Of a stretch of DNA of 64,000 bases, positions 12,653-25,175 are shown piece by piece (position 1 is the stretch's first letter; every line of letters starts with the position of its first letter). The stretch lies in assembly GCF_021917145.1 (NCBI RefSeq), contig NW_025813837.1, positions 3,320,091 to 3,384,090 of the forward strand, written 5' to 3'. This stretch comes from Hypomesus transpacificus. Its lineage: Eukaryota; Chordata; Actinopteri; Osmeriformes; Osmeridae. The notes beneath the pieces are model-generated. The model saw only the letters and a list, made by a program, of their open reading frames with translations. It was not told the origin of the DNA and did not search any database. The position numbers were made by a program, and so were the translations under genes.

Positions 12653-13348
12653 ACTGGACCTGTCTCTCCCCCACACACCACACTGGACCTGTCTCTCCCC
12701 CACACCCCTCTCTGGACCTGTCTCTCCCCCACACCCCTCTCTGGACCTGTCTCTCCCCCACACACCTCACTGGACCTGTCTCTCCCCCACACACCTCACT
12801 GGACCTGTCTCTCCTCCACACACCTCACTGGACCTGTCTCTCCCCCACACACCTCACTGGACCTGTCTCTCCTCCACACCCCTCACTGGACCTGTCTCTC
12901 CCCCACACACCTCACTGGACCTGTCTCTCCTCCACACCCCTCACTGGACCTGTCTCTCCCCCACACACCTCACTGGACCTGTCTCTCCTCCACACCCCTC
13001 ACTGGACCTGTCTCTCCCCCACACACCTCACTGGACCTGTCTCTCCTCCACACCCCTCACTGGACCTGTCTCTCCCTCACACCCCTCACTGGACCTGTCT
13101 CTCCTCCACACACCTCACTGGACCTGTCTCTCCTCCACACCCCTCACTGGACCTGTCTCTCCTCCACACCCCTCACTGGACCTGTCTCTCCCCCACACCC
13201 CTCACTGGACCTGTCTCTCCCCCACACACCTCACTGGACCTGTCTCTCCTCCACACCCCTCACTGGACCTGTCTCTCCTCCACACCCCTCACTGGACCTG
13301 TCTCTCCTCCACACCCCTCACTGGACCTGTCTCTCCCCCACCACACTC
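12653..13348 (+). repeat. 29-bp minisatellite in the igsf9 3' UTR
   Basis: About 24 copies of a 29-bp pyrimidine-rich unit, starting CTGGACCTGTCTCTCCCCCA, run head to tail. Variants differ mainly at C/T in CTCCCCC versus CTCCTCC and in ACACACC versus ACACCCC. As 29 is not a multiple of three, the reading frame rotates and stops happen to be absent, which makes long spurious ORFs. It lies between the igsf9 stop and the only strong downstream poly(A) signal, so it is probably transcribed. Confidence 0.9.
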
Positions 13349-14927
13349 TATCGGTACTAAATCCAGGTTTGCTGAACCACTGTGATACTAACATCTCCAA
13401 ATGAACGAGGCAGACAATGCTCACAGGTCAAACACTCCTAGGGTAATCCGGGTTGTTGACACAGAAGTGCTTGAGTCTGTTGTGAGCCTGTGGTACCTGA
13501 CGTTGAATATTTGAAATTAATGGAATGATGTGGTATGAATACGGGACAGCTTTTGACTAGGGTTCTGACCACCAATGAAACAAAGTGTCTTTGGGTTTTC
13601 CACGTGCGTAGACAATCAAAACACAGAAGGCTTTCGTTACAAACATCTTGTGAAGAGTCTGCCTATTGAAATCCTGAACTCACACTGACCCACAGAATAA
13701 CCAGCAGAATCGAAGAGCCATCCTGTATCAGGACTCAAAATACTCGACCAAAATCACCAGGTGTTTTCCTTCAATCCCTTTTATTGAATATAGATGATAA
13801 TCGAGTACCTAACATCCAAGCAACTCCTTTCTCCAAAGGACTTTGAATATATGCTACAACATCTGGGTCTGTGTTTGCATTCCTTATCCAAACAGGGCAG
13901 AACCCATCTCATTGAATTGTTTCCCTTAGCGCCACCTACTGGTAAATGTCATGTACTTCCTCTCACTGAGGCTATGGTAGGTCAAAGTGTTGTTTTTTAC
14001 CCTTGATTTAAAAGAAATCGTACATACCATGTACTAGGTGTTTCTCTCCAAATGACAAGAATAATAGCCAGGGTTTTTTGTAAAGTAAAAATTATAAGAA
14101 CAGCAAAGTAAGAATAGAAACATTCAAAACACGCCTCTGTCCGCGCAATTGTTTTTATTTGATACTTTGATCATTCTTATTTCTGTCCACTCCACCCTCA
14201 TTGTTATGAGCAAGTCATGACATTCTAACATAAACCATTTGCTTCATCTGTATAAAATATATTAGATGTTTTTATGAAAACACAGTAAGGCCCTTAAACC
14301 TGTATTATTTTTCACCTCAACTTAAACCTATAGCCCCTTGAGGTGAGACAATGTTCCACTGCTCTACACTCTCCTATTCTTGCCTGTATAGTCAGCTTCC
14401 AGTGAATGCTAACCAAGTAAACGTGTACTGTAACATTACTTAAATCACAAACTATCTTCGAAGTTAAGGAATGAAATTAGGGTATGAGATTACGATTCTC
14501 TGTACTTTATTTTTGAATCGCAGGCATCATTGAGGAGTTGTTTATTTATCAAGCAGGGTTTTGAATTGCAACAATGTTTACAAAATCACATTACCAATGT
14601 GAGAACAACACTGTGAATGTTTCATTAAGCTGGCTTTTAATGTTTTGAGTTAGGAGTCTCCTTATATTGTTGTAAATGTCATGCCCAAAAATTGCGTTTG
14701 CGTGATGACAAATACTGTACTTTTGTACTTTACAGTGAACACGTTTTTTTATATACGTATATATAATTTCTGAAAAAAAGAAAGAAAAGAAAGCCTGTAT
14801 TACTGAGAATGCAGCTGTATATCTGGAGTCAGTTGGCGTTTTTTAAGATGTGTTTTGTACAAACTGGAACAAATTTTATATCTTGCCGTTTGGTTGCTGT
14901 CTTTGTCATTTTTACATGTTTGTATTG
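13349..14927 (+). other. Remaining igsf9 3' UTR
   Basis: This is AT-rich non-coding DNA without splice-linked exons or family matches. It continues from the igsf9 stop to the poly(A) signal, which would make a 3' UTR of about 2.7 kb. The 3' end assignment is inferred from position. Confidence 0.55.
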
Positions 14928-14933
14928 AATAAA
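14928..14933 (+). terminator. Poly(A) signal, igsf9
   Basis: A canonical AATAAA in an AT-rich, T-rich context. It is a strong candidate for the igsf9 transcript end and lies only about 130 bp from the es1 poly(A) signal on the other strand. Confidence 0.6.
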
Positions 14934-15059
14934 TTGATTTATTCTAAATGTACCAGAAAAGTTGTCATAATTCAACTACATGAACATGGTTTGGAATTCC
15001 ATCATGGACCCCAGAAATATTTAGAATCTTGGAACAGATATGTTTACATTCACGTTGTT

Positions 15060-15065
15060 TTTATT
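15060..15065 (-). terminator. Poly(A) signal, es1
   Basis: AATAAA on the - strand, about 80 bp beyond the es1 stop codon. It implies a very short 3' UTR and a tail-to-tail arrangement with igsf9. Confidence 0.6.
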
Positions 15066-15144
15066 AGGCGTCATGTAAGTTATGGAATCATACAGGTCAT
15101 CCTACCATCAACTTTCAGGAGTCTGTTTACAGGCTCACTACAGC

Positions 15145-17659
15145 TCACTTGGCTGTCATACGCATGACATGTTTGACCATGTTACCGATCCCATCGAAGA
15201 TGTAATGGTAGTGGTAGTCTGTCTCCCACATAAAGGTCGGGGTGCTGATAACTTTGTTCTTCTCGTCAACAAAGGCCTCGTGATGTCATCGGTTAAGGTC
15301 AACGCAGGGTAATCTAAATAACAAAGGCATCAGAAAGAGCGTCTACCTCATCAGGAAGGCGTGAAAGCAGAATGTATGTCATTTGTATGCGAATCATTGC
15401 GGGAGACGCTGGCAGTTGGGTGGATGAGAGCTGAGTGCAGTCCGCTTAAAAAACTTCAGATATTCATCGTTCCATCAGTCGTCGGATGGCCTAAATTTAT
15501 CATATAAAATAGTCTACGCAACTCTCTAGTCTAAGTACAGTCACTCATTGTATAACCGTGTGACAATTTCATTCAAGTTTCATATGCTTAATCGTCCAGT
15601 GCTCTGACTGATTTGTGGTCACAGTGGAATTTGCTGTCTGGGTGAGTGCAAGTTACTGAAAGGATATGTAAGGCTCCCTGACGTTGTGGCGTGCGCCCAT
15701 GCTCTTCACAACCTGGACCATGGTGGTGTTTGGCCAGTGGCCCCAGCGGCTTTTCTCGTCCTTCTCATAGCCCATCGTGACCTCCAAACTGGGTAGCACG
15801 CGGCAGGCTAGCACAGGGGCCATGCTAGACAAACTGAAACAGACAGGATAATACCGAGGTTAATTGGTTAAACTCACTCCTGAATATAAATACCGACAAT
15901 CTGCCTCATCACGTTACTAGATTCTTAGAGGCATAGTTGGCCAAAGCGGTCTTTATAAAAGATGGACCCGAGTTCAATCAAAACCCTTAGGTTTGTGAAG
16001 GAGGAAGTGCCCAAGTCACCTGTGTGACTTGGGCACCCACATACCAAACAGAGCACCAGGTATTTAAAACATGCAAGAGATCAAAGGAAATATGGAGGAA
16101 GTAATGTGTGCAAATGTTTCTGAACTCTGTGTGACTGTGGTAATGATGGTATATAGTTGGATCTACATACCCAATAGGCTTGCGAGAGCGGTGGAACTCT
16201 TTGAGTACTCTCTCCACGTCGTTGTGGAGCTTACAGTCTTTACCTTCCTTCATGAAAGTGGATCTAGAAGAGAAATGTAGAAGGTTCTAATGGATCTGGA
16301 CAAAGCCACGACAGCTTGACTTTGCATAATATTTCAGGATGAATAACAGTTTGTATTCAGAGGGAACTTTCTCTTTGTTCACTGTACCACCTCTAGTTTC
16401 AGAAATCTCTCTCTCTCCCTGTCTCTCTCTGTCTTCATTTCTCTCCCTCCCCCTTTCTATCTCCATCCCTCTCTCTCACAGGTTCTTGGTGATGCCGTGA
16501 CCTCCAGGGAAGATGACCGCATCAAAGCTGTTGACGTCCAGCTTGGAAAGATCGTGCATCTGCATCGTTCCCTGTCCGTGACTGAAGCGAGAGGACTCCA
16601 TCATCATGTTCCTGAGAGGTGGGGACAGAAGACGTTGAAGCACTTTTAATGCCAGTCCTAACCTAGAGAGGGTTTAAAATGCATGCACTAAAATGTGAAG
16701 TTATCAGATGGTATCGATTCCACAAATGTGAGGTTTCATTCCGTAATTTAGCATCCAATAAAAACAATCTATGTCTATTTTGTATTGTAATGCAAATTAG
16801 ATGAGATATCCGTGGCAAATATAGTATATTCTATTATTTATTGTTATGTCTATGTATAAATATACAGTACGCTTGTGCCCTCTTATGAATTTACCGGTTC
16901 TCTCCAGAAGCAGGTTGCATTTTCATATGATCCATGACGTTCATCTGCGGTTGGTTTGGAGCAAAGATCTGGAAGCGGGCCCCATTTCTGCTCAGATGGT
17001 ACATGGTGCTGAAAACACCCACAAGTTAGAACGGTGACTGTGTGCTTGACACTTCACATCCACACCCAGCCAGCTCCTTTCAGTAAACGCGAGCTCCAGC
17101 ACTAAACACTTCTGCAGAGCGGAGAGGCACACTATTTCACACATCCAAACCATACTCACTAAGCAGCCTCGTGGATGTCAGTGCCATCCCACCAGCCACA
17201 CCCTGAGAACACCTGGGACAAAAGCTCAACTTAACTTCATATACTTCAATCACAACACCAGCTTGAATTTCCTTCCTGGTTTAATAAAGTGAAATTCTAT
17301 TGAATACATTACATTTACATTTTGTCATTAAGCACATGCTCTTATACAGAGCGACTTACAGTAAGTACAGGAACATTCCCCGGGGCAAGTAGGGTGAAGT
17401 TCCTTGCCCAAGGACACAAAGTAATTTTCCATTGCCGGGAATCTAACCAGCAACCTTCTGATTACTAGCCCGATTCCCTAACCCCTCAGCCACCTGACTC
17501 CCCATCACACACACACATCACCAAATATCATTGTCTTACCACTGCTATGTTGGTGTTCCCCCAGTTGCCCCAGTCTCCCCCGTGGTGTGCGAGGCAGACA
17601 GGCTGACGAGCGAGGATAGCCGACGCCTGTTTAGCGAGCAGATTCCTTGACGCCAGCAT
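15145..17659 (-). CDS. es1: ES1 / GATD3-like mitochondrial DJ-1-superfamily protein
   Basis: This is a class-I glutamine-amidotransferase-like protein of the ES1/GATD3 group. Family proteins are mitochondrial, and fish ES1 was described as a cone photoreceptor protein that enlarges mitochondria. Exons in transcript order are 17540-17659, 17160-17212, 16895-17008, 16490-region exon 16480-16611, 16171-16263, 15668-15833, 15145-15279; together they encode 270 aa. Visible motifs are a basic N-terminus suited to mitochondrial import ([11 protein letters not shown]), [28 protein letters not shown] (glycine-rich loop) and [16 protein letters not shown]. At the nucleophile elbow, residues 172-175, the sequence reads LSSM where human GATD3 has LCCI, so both cysteines are serine. 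The last intron is of U12 AT-AC type. The family call is certain. Whether this is the orthologue of zebrafish cone ES1 or a paralogue is not settled from sequence alone. Confidence 0.92.
15280..15667 (-). other. U12-type AT-AC intron of es1
   Basis: On the - strand the intron starts ATATCCTTTC and ends CATCAC, with the branch-site-like CCTTAAC at 15298-15292, about 13 nt before the 3' end. These match the U12 consensus (ATATCCTTT donor, TTCCTTAAC branch site, AC end). Splicing here joins REPY to EAFVDEKNK in phase 0, as human GATD3 (KEVVEAHVDQKNK) requires. No GT-AG solution restores this reading frame with the conserved residues. Confidence 0.88.
17311..17503 (-). mobile_element. tRNA-derived SINE copy 3
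   Basis: The same SINE family in reverse orientation relative to the + strand: tail-like ACATTTACATTTTGTCATTA on the left, tRNA-like head on the right. It lies within es1 intron 1 (17213-17539), in the same sense as es1. Confidence 0.8.
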
Positions 17660-18810
17660 GGTTCAGCCCTTGACTCAAAAAGTGATGACAAAGCCAGTGA
17701 ACACCTCAACAGACTTTGAGAGCTAAATTCCAGGAGGGTTATCACAGGTGAGGCTGTATATATACTTGCATAGTGTACGTCATAGTGACATCACCTCATA
17801 AGCTAACTTCTTGGAAGGGAGGAATCCTCTCTTCTTTGCCTGTCTAGACGAGGCTCTCTTATTCTTTTCCATACCACCAATCTAAGAATACCTGTCTCAT
17901 TCATCTGATTATCTTATTTGGCTACCAGTGGCAAAGCCTAGCTCTGAACTTTAGACCAAACTGCTGCCCTCTTCTCTGCGCTGACGGTGAACTTTTAAAC
18001 TTTTGATAGGCCCTCAGATCATGGCAAAAGCTTTCAAAAATGTGAACAGACTTATGGTCCAAATCAAATACGATGTGAGAGAGAGTGACCTTCTATGCTA
18101 AAATGTTTTTGATGGCATTGAATAGGTTGAAAAGACGAGTTGAAGAATAGTTTCGATTCGAACAGGTGAAAAGTCTCGGTCTTGATTGCGACACATGCCC
18201 TTTAAAGTCCATTAAACTGTAAGGCTCTTACTCTGTAATACCATGTGGTGTCTAGCAGAGTTACTTGGATAATGCCCTGATCATCCTACATGGCCGGAAG
18301 TACGAAAGCCTACCGGTTGGTCTGAATACCCCTACTAAATGCTTCAGTCCTTCCGTGTGTCATATGTAATAAGGACATTTACAAACTTTTCTCTCGTACT
18401 TTTGAGTTTTGTTTTGTTACGTCCTCTCATCTATCATCTAGCTAATGGTGCTACATTGAGGTTGACCATCTCGCTAGAGTCAACCTCAAAGGTATTCACA
18501 CCTACTCATTGTCCTTAAGACTGCTGGATTTAAAGGTCAGCTTTAAGATCAGCTAAGCTTCTGGCCTAGGAAATTATAATTTCAAGATTGAAGAGAAAGA
18601 CATAGGACATGACAGAGATTCGAAATCTCTGGCTCTTTGAAAAAAACCTGGTAGAACTACTTCGTGACAATCTGGGATGATTTGCTGCCAAATCAACTGA
18701 CACATCCTTTTGAGAGGAACCCTTATGTTCTCGTCAAACGTCAGATTTCTGATGCTGGTGTGTAATTATTTTATTTGTGTAAAAAAAGGAAACCAAGCCA
18801 ATTCAGGGCA
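17660..18810. other. Spacer between es1 start and tmem127 3' end
   Basis: This should hold the es1 promoter and 5' UTR. I see no further coding exon and no repeat of note. Confidence 0.5.
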
Positions 18811-18814
18811 TTTT

Positions 18815-18820
18815 TTTATT
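18815..18820 (-). terminator. Poly(A) signal, tmem127
   Basis: AATAAA on the - strand. It would give tmem127 a 3' UTR of about 1.25 kb (18.8-20.07 kb), an AT-rich stretch with no coding signal. Other weaker signals occur closer to the stop. Confidence 0.45.
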
Positions 18821-20068
18821 TTATTATTTCCAACATGAGCAGCTCTATATATAAACAGTGCACAATATTTTACAATACACATTCTCCACACACTGAGTAA
18901 GTATAGCAACAAATTGAGGGGGAAATACAAATGAAGATTTGAAATTTACAAGAGGAATAATGGTCAGCTACATTTACAATTACATTAATCACGTACAAAA
19001 AAATCTAGAATATGGCCAAATTCCCAACTTGTGGTGTCTGTGTGTGTGTGTAAAATTTGTCCAAAATGATAAACAATCACATTCACGATCTGGAGAATCA
19101 GAGGAGACTACACAGTGAACACTGCATACCGTGTACAAACAAGAGTCGCCATTCAAATGGAGATTTGACCTATATGTAAGCCAAATAAATGTAGAGAAGA
19201 TGACTATATTTGTTTAACTATCACTCCTTACTACTGAGACAATTTTAAAATGTTCTCATAATCGGCTAAACTTTTTTTTTTTTTGTTAAGGTTCCATTGT
19301 AAATCAAATCTCATTTTAAACTGGAAACAACTTACATACACAGCAAATGGAAAAAGGGTTGTCTATATACCACACCGGGGACAATATTTTAATAAATAAG
19401 GGAAAATTTAAATGAACATCAATGTTTAAAAAAAAAATAAGTGTAGTCTCGGTACTGTTGTTTTACTGATTAAAAAGTTAAATAGTACAGTATTAACGAC
19501 CACCATCAAATTAATAATAAATGAAGCATGTTGATTTGTAGCAATTCAACATATCAAACACAAGGGCAATACCCTGCACTCATTCACCCATACTTTGTTC
19601 AAAATTTGGCATTTGTCAAGTCGTGACTTTCCCACTGTTGCAGAGCACGAGGACTGTTACACCACTACTTGTCAGTAAACCTGAAGACTCGTTTCGTACA
19701 GCAAAGCATGAAACAATGCCCAATGTAATTAAGCTTGCTTTACATGTAAGGACCAAACCCCAGTTGCCATTCACATGCAGTTCACTGAAACTCAAAAGCT
19801 TCAGTTGTGGGAAAACAAAAAGAAACAAGAAACTTCTGCCACCACAAAGAAGAAAAGCTTTCATGCATACAAGCACCAACAGTTGAGAAATAATTGAGTT
19901 CATTGTGTTTTGATATTGGAAAGAAGAGAATTTGCCAGACATCCATTTGGTAGAGTTACTGGATCGGGTTGCCATAGATACATGTTTGATGAGAGGCCAG
20001 TAGTGGTGCAGATAAGAGAAGCTTGGGTGAAAGAGAGACACAGCGAGACAAGGCCACACCAGACTACA

Positions 20069-21079
<1,011 letters not shown>

Positions 21080-21085
21080 TGTCAT

Positions 21086-22021
21086 CCAATCAACTCTTTT
21101 ACTAAACCAAGTTTATAGATATCGTCAAGTATGGTATTCCGCTTTGTTGGCTAAGGTCCGATAGCTTTAGACAATCCTCCTCCGCCAGTTAATGTATTGC
21201 GGCACTCGAAAGTAGAACAGTCACTCAGACTGAATCGTTTATTTGAATGGCATACAGCGATTTACGTTTGCTAGATAAACGTTTAAAATGTACAATCGTT
21301 TAAGATCTAAAAAGACGCAAACATCAGACAGCTGTGTCAAAAATGGAACAAAAGCTAGCCTTGCTAGTTAACTTAGCTTTCCAGCTGGGCCTGGCTAGCT
21401 TCTTCTGAAATAAATATCTACAATGTTGCTAGAACACACGCTAACTTGATGAAACGAACTAAAAAAAATTACTATCATCCATGATCAGTTTAACATAATA
21501 TTAGAGTTTCAACACTGCGGTTCAATACAAAATGAGAACTCCTTAAGCATCGGACACTAGAAACAAAACAAAAGCCCTCGGTTAGCTTCCTGTACTTCCT
21601 TGTTCATCTTCCTTCTTCTTTCGTTGTAGTTTTGTACAAAAATACTGCCATCCACCGGGGATCAGGCGCTCTAGCTGCCGTGTTTCTTTGTGCCGCCGAT
21701 GTAGTTCTTATCCCACACGCTTGATGGCGGACTAGTTCCACATTTGAACCGAAAGGAGTAAAAGAAGAATCAAAGCAGGAAGTTGTGAATCCAGCGTTGA
21801 CATAAGATACTAGTTAAGTACTAAGGTTTGGGAGAAAAACATTACGTCTTAATCTTGATTATTAATATTGATTAATTATAAAAATAAGTTGTACTATTCG
21901 TGTCGTTATGATTGCATCGTTATTAAGTTGAACGTAACTTATTGTACCTGTATTTGCAGCATTTTTTGCCTTGCTTGCTATCAGTTCTGACTGTCTAGCT
22001 TGCCAGCATTTTAAGACAGAT
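21086..22021. promoter_or_regulatory. Shared divergent promoter region tmem127/ciao1
   Basis: About 940 bp separate the two start codons, which point away from each other, so both 5' UTRs and promoters lie here. There is no TATA box at an obvious place. A GATGGCGG element at about 21723 resembles a YY1-type site. The same divergent pair exists in human as I recall. Exact start sites cannot be read from the sequence. Confidence 0.6.
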
Positions 22022-24151
22022 ATGAAAGATTCACTATCCCTAATTCACAAATTCAACGCCCATCCGGATTCGCGCTGTTGGTATGTTGCATGGAATCCAA
22101 AGGGCACTTTGCTAGCCTCTTGCGGTGGTGACCGGGCCATTCGAATTTGGGGCAAAGAAGGTCGGCAAATATTGTATTGTAAGAAGACGTGAGCCAAGTG
22201 TCAGTGACCCGAAATGACAAGTGAAACTGTTCCCCATATTTGTTCCCGCATAAGGCGACTCCTGGGAATGCAAGACGGTGCTTCAGGATGGACACCAGCG
22301 CACAGTCAGAAAGGTGGCTTGGTCGCCCTGTGGTAACTACCTTGCCTCCGCCAGCTTCGACGCAACCACCTGCATCTGGAAGAAGAAAAATGACGATTTC
22401 CAGGTGAAAAAATAGCGGTCCACAGTTCAACCTTTGGTTAAACAGCATAAAAGTTGATTATGAATTTCTATGTCCACGCTAATGAGAACATTGCATGTAT
22501 CCGTGCCTTCCAGTGCTTGACTGTGTTGGAGGGGCATGAGAACGAGGTCAAGTGTGTGGCCTGGGCTCCGTCTGGGAACCTGTTAGCCACGTGCAGCAGA
22601 GACAAGAGTGTCTGGATCTGGGAAGGTGAGGCATACATTTTGAAGTCATTCAATCACAACAATCTCAAAGTCATAGCTATTGGCACATATACCTCAACAT
22701 CCAGTGAGAGACATATCTTCTGGCTGCAAAACGACACATTTCACTTGTTCTGATGCTTTGTATGCACAGCACTGTATGAATTCAAACCAGCTCTTCTTCT
22801 TCTGTTTTGGTTCAGTGGATGAGGAGGATGAATATGAGTGTGTCAGTGTGGTGAACTCCCACACTCAGGATGTCAAGCATGTGGTCTGGCACCCTAACCG
22901 GGAGGTATAACGTCATTACCTATATAAAGATGGTGCTTGTTACACCTTTTCTACCTTGTTCAAGCAAAAAAATAAAATAAATCTTGTTTGTTTACGTTCA
23001 AGAGCATCCGGCGCAACAGCTAAAGTATGCTAAGTATTCTCTCTCTTCTCCATGAAGCTTCTGGCGTCTGCCAGTTACGACAACAACGTGTGCATCCACA
23101 AGGAGGAGGACGACGACTGGGAGTGCTTGGCCACCCTGGAGGGTCACACCTCCACCGTGTGGAGTCTGAGCTTCGACCCCAGTGGTCAGAGGCTGGCCTC
23201 GTGCAGCGATGACCGCACCGTGAAGATCTGGAAGGAGAGTCCGCCAGGGGAGGGGCAAGGTGAGCAGGCAGCCATGTTTGAGGGACTGGGGTTAGGTGGG
23301 GTTACAGGGCCTTGTGTCAGTGACTCGTTGGCTGGTTAGGGCAGTGGTTCTTAACCCTGGTCCTCAAGTCCCCTTGAGACACTCGTTGGTTAGTTATAAC
23401 AGATTTAAACTATTTCCCTGCTCCAACACAAACATGCAGGACAGGGGGGTAGTTGAGGATCAGGGTTGAGAACCACTGGGTTAGGGCATGATGTCAGCTG
23501 ATGTGTTGGGGTGTTTTACAGGAGATGGTAGTACGGGCGCCTCGTGGAGGTGTGTCTGCACCCTGTCGGGTTTCCATGCACGAGCCGTGTATGATGTGGC
23601 ATGGTGAGTAACACCCTCTTACCTCACTAATGTTTTAGAAGCTAAAATATGCTGTTGTTTTGTTGCACTGTGCTATGTAATATAGTAGGTAACATTTTAT
23701 TTGTTGCACTCTTGCCTGGTAGTTGAGATGTAATCTTTGCACTGCCTAGTTGAATACTGACTGGAACCGCCAAATTATTGTTTGAATCATGTCCTTTTAA
23801 TTGTTGATTGTCAACTGTACTTTTGTTGTTTTGGATCAAATCGTTGGCTAAATGAATACAGATGTGAATATGAACTCAGCAGCTCTCTCTCCCTCTCTCT
23901 CTCTCTCTCTCCTCAGGTGTCCGCTGACGTCCGCCCTGGCGACTGCCTGCGGTGATGATGGCGTGCGCGTGTTCAAGGAGGAAGTGACATCAGACCCGGA
24001 GCAGCCCGAGTTCTCCCTGTCGGCCCACGTAGCCCGGGCCCACAACCAGGATGTCAACTGTGTGACCTGGCACCCCAAGGAGCCCGGCCTGCTGGTGTCC
24101 TGCAGCGACAACGGAGAGATAGCCATGTGGAGATACCAGGCAGAGGCCTGA
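22022..24151 (+). CDS. ciao1: Cytosolic iron-sulfur assembly component 1 (WD40)
   Basis: CIAO1 is a seven-bladed WD40 propeller that, with MMS19 and CIAO2B, delivers Fe-S clusters to cytosolic and nuclear enzymes. Exons are 22022-22160, 22255-22403, 22514-22625, 22816-22904, 23058-23259, 23522-23603, 23917-24151, giving 335 aa (human 339). Repeated WD motifs are easy to see: [46 protein letters not shown], and the last blade [14 protein letters not shown]. The start MKDSL matches human; an upstream in-frame ATG at 21971 is not conserved. The exon 1 donor (GTCGGC) is weak but gives the conserved join IWGKEG-DSW. It is convergent with snrnp200. Confidence 0.97.
23342..23478. mobile_element. hAT-type MITE with 8-bp target-site duplication
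   Basis: The 137-bp element starts CAGTGGTTCTTAACCCTGG and ends with its near-perfect inverted complement (GTTGAGAACCACTG). It is flanked by exact 8-bp copies of GGTTAGGG (23334-23341 and 23479-23486). CAG...CTG ends and an 8-bp duplication are hAT (Charlie-like) hallmarks. It lies in ciao1 intron 5 and has no coding capacity. Confidence 0.9.
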
Positions 24152-24661
24152 GACCTGCCCTGGAACTCACCTGCCAGGGAATGGGTGTAACAGTACAGGA
24201 TTGACCCCCTTTCTGTTTTAAGATGCCTTCAGAAGTGATGCTCAGTGTTGTTTCTGTTGTGATTACCTGCACTGAGTCTAGGTGAGGATTTAGCCATTTA
24301 AGCTAACTGATCATGGGAAATGTAGTCTTTGGGTTCCTGCCTCCCATGTCTGATTTTGTATTGAATTCAATTTGATCCCATGATTGGCCTTGTGTACATT
24401 TTATAGTTTGTGAACTAAACTCCAATTTAGTACATTGAAAGATTTGTCCCAAATACAGCAACATGTGCTAAGCCCACTTAAAAGATACATTTTCAAAAAT
24501 GTTTGTGTTATTAGTGGCACAAGCTCTAGTGGCCTTGCAGGGAACATGGGTTCAAATCTCACTGGTCTGTCTTTAGGTCCAAACAAAGCAGACCTTATAT
24601 ATTTCAATGTATCTCTAAAAGAAGCACAACTTTAAAATGTATAAATAATACTCGACGTATA

Positions 24662-24667
24662 AATAAA
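24662..24667 (+). terminator. Poly(A) signal, ciao1
   Basis: AATAAA about 510 bp after the ciao1 stop, in AT-rich sequence. Confidence 0.6.
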
Positions 24668-25169
24668 ACGTAAATTAATTTTTGGACTCTTGGTTGAGGC
24701 TTTCCTGGTGGGACAGTTGGGTACTTGGAAAGACAGTTGGGAGAGGGGATGTGGACAGTCGGGGAGTGCGCTGCAGTTACAGGGATCTGGGCCCACGGAT
24801 GTGTTTGGCGATATGCTCTGTGGTGGATTTGAACCCAGGTCATTGTGGTTTTAGGCCCTTATTCTCAACCCACTACACCAGAGTAGTACAATGGTAAAGT
24901 GCATGTGCACTGCAATCTGTGGAGATTGTGGGTTTGAATACCACCATGCTATCTCCTTCTTTAACTTTGCTGCTTTAATTGGGACAGATCAGTAATGAAC
25001 TGTTGCATTAAATTTCATCTTTTATGATAGAGATACAAACCTTTTAATGCATTTGAACACTCAAAGGCTTCTGCAGAACAATTAGAATAGTTTGTGTCTG
25101 GTGTCTCCCTAATGTCTGACAACTGCAGCATGCTCACAGACCAACAGCTCTAGGTACTTTTAGGATCTT
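24668..25169. other. Spacer between the convergent ciao1 and snrnp200 ends
   Basis: No gene is seen. Short tRNA-like fragments occur (A-box-like near 24886, B-box-like GGTTTGAA near 24932), which look like old SINE remains. Confidence 0.4.
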
Positions 25170-25175
25170 TTTATT
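25170..25175 (-). terminator. Poly(A) signal, snrnp200
   Basis: AATAAA on the - strand about 430 bp after the snrnp200 stop codon. It is the clearest signal in the spacer. Confidence 0.55.

Noticed and set aside
12653-13348. Possible CRISPR-like or satellite array
   Set aside because: Units are contiguous with no unique spacers, and the genome is eukaryotic. It is a minisatellite.
11977-13404. A 475-codon open frame across the igsf9 last exon and minisatellite
   Set aside because: It is in the wrong frame for igsf9 and is kept open only by the stop-free 29-bp repeat, whose frame rotates each unit.
24886-24952. tRNA-like sequence with A-box and B-box similarity
   Set aside because: It does not fold into a good cloverleaf by eye and has decayed boxes; more likely an old SINE fragment than a tRNA gene.
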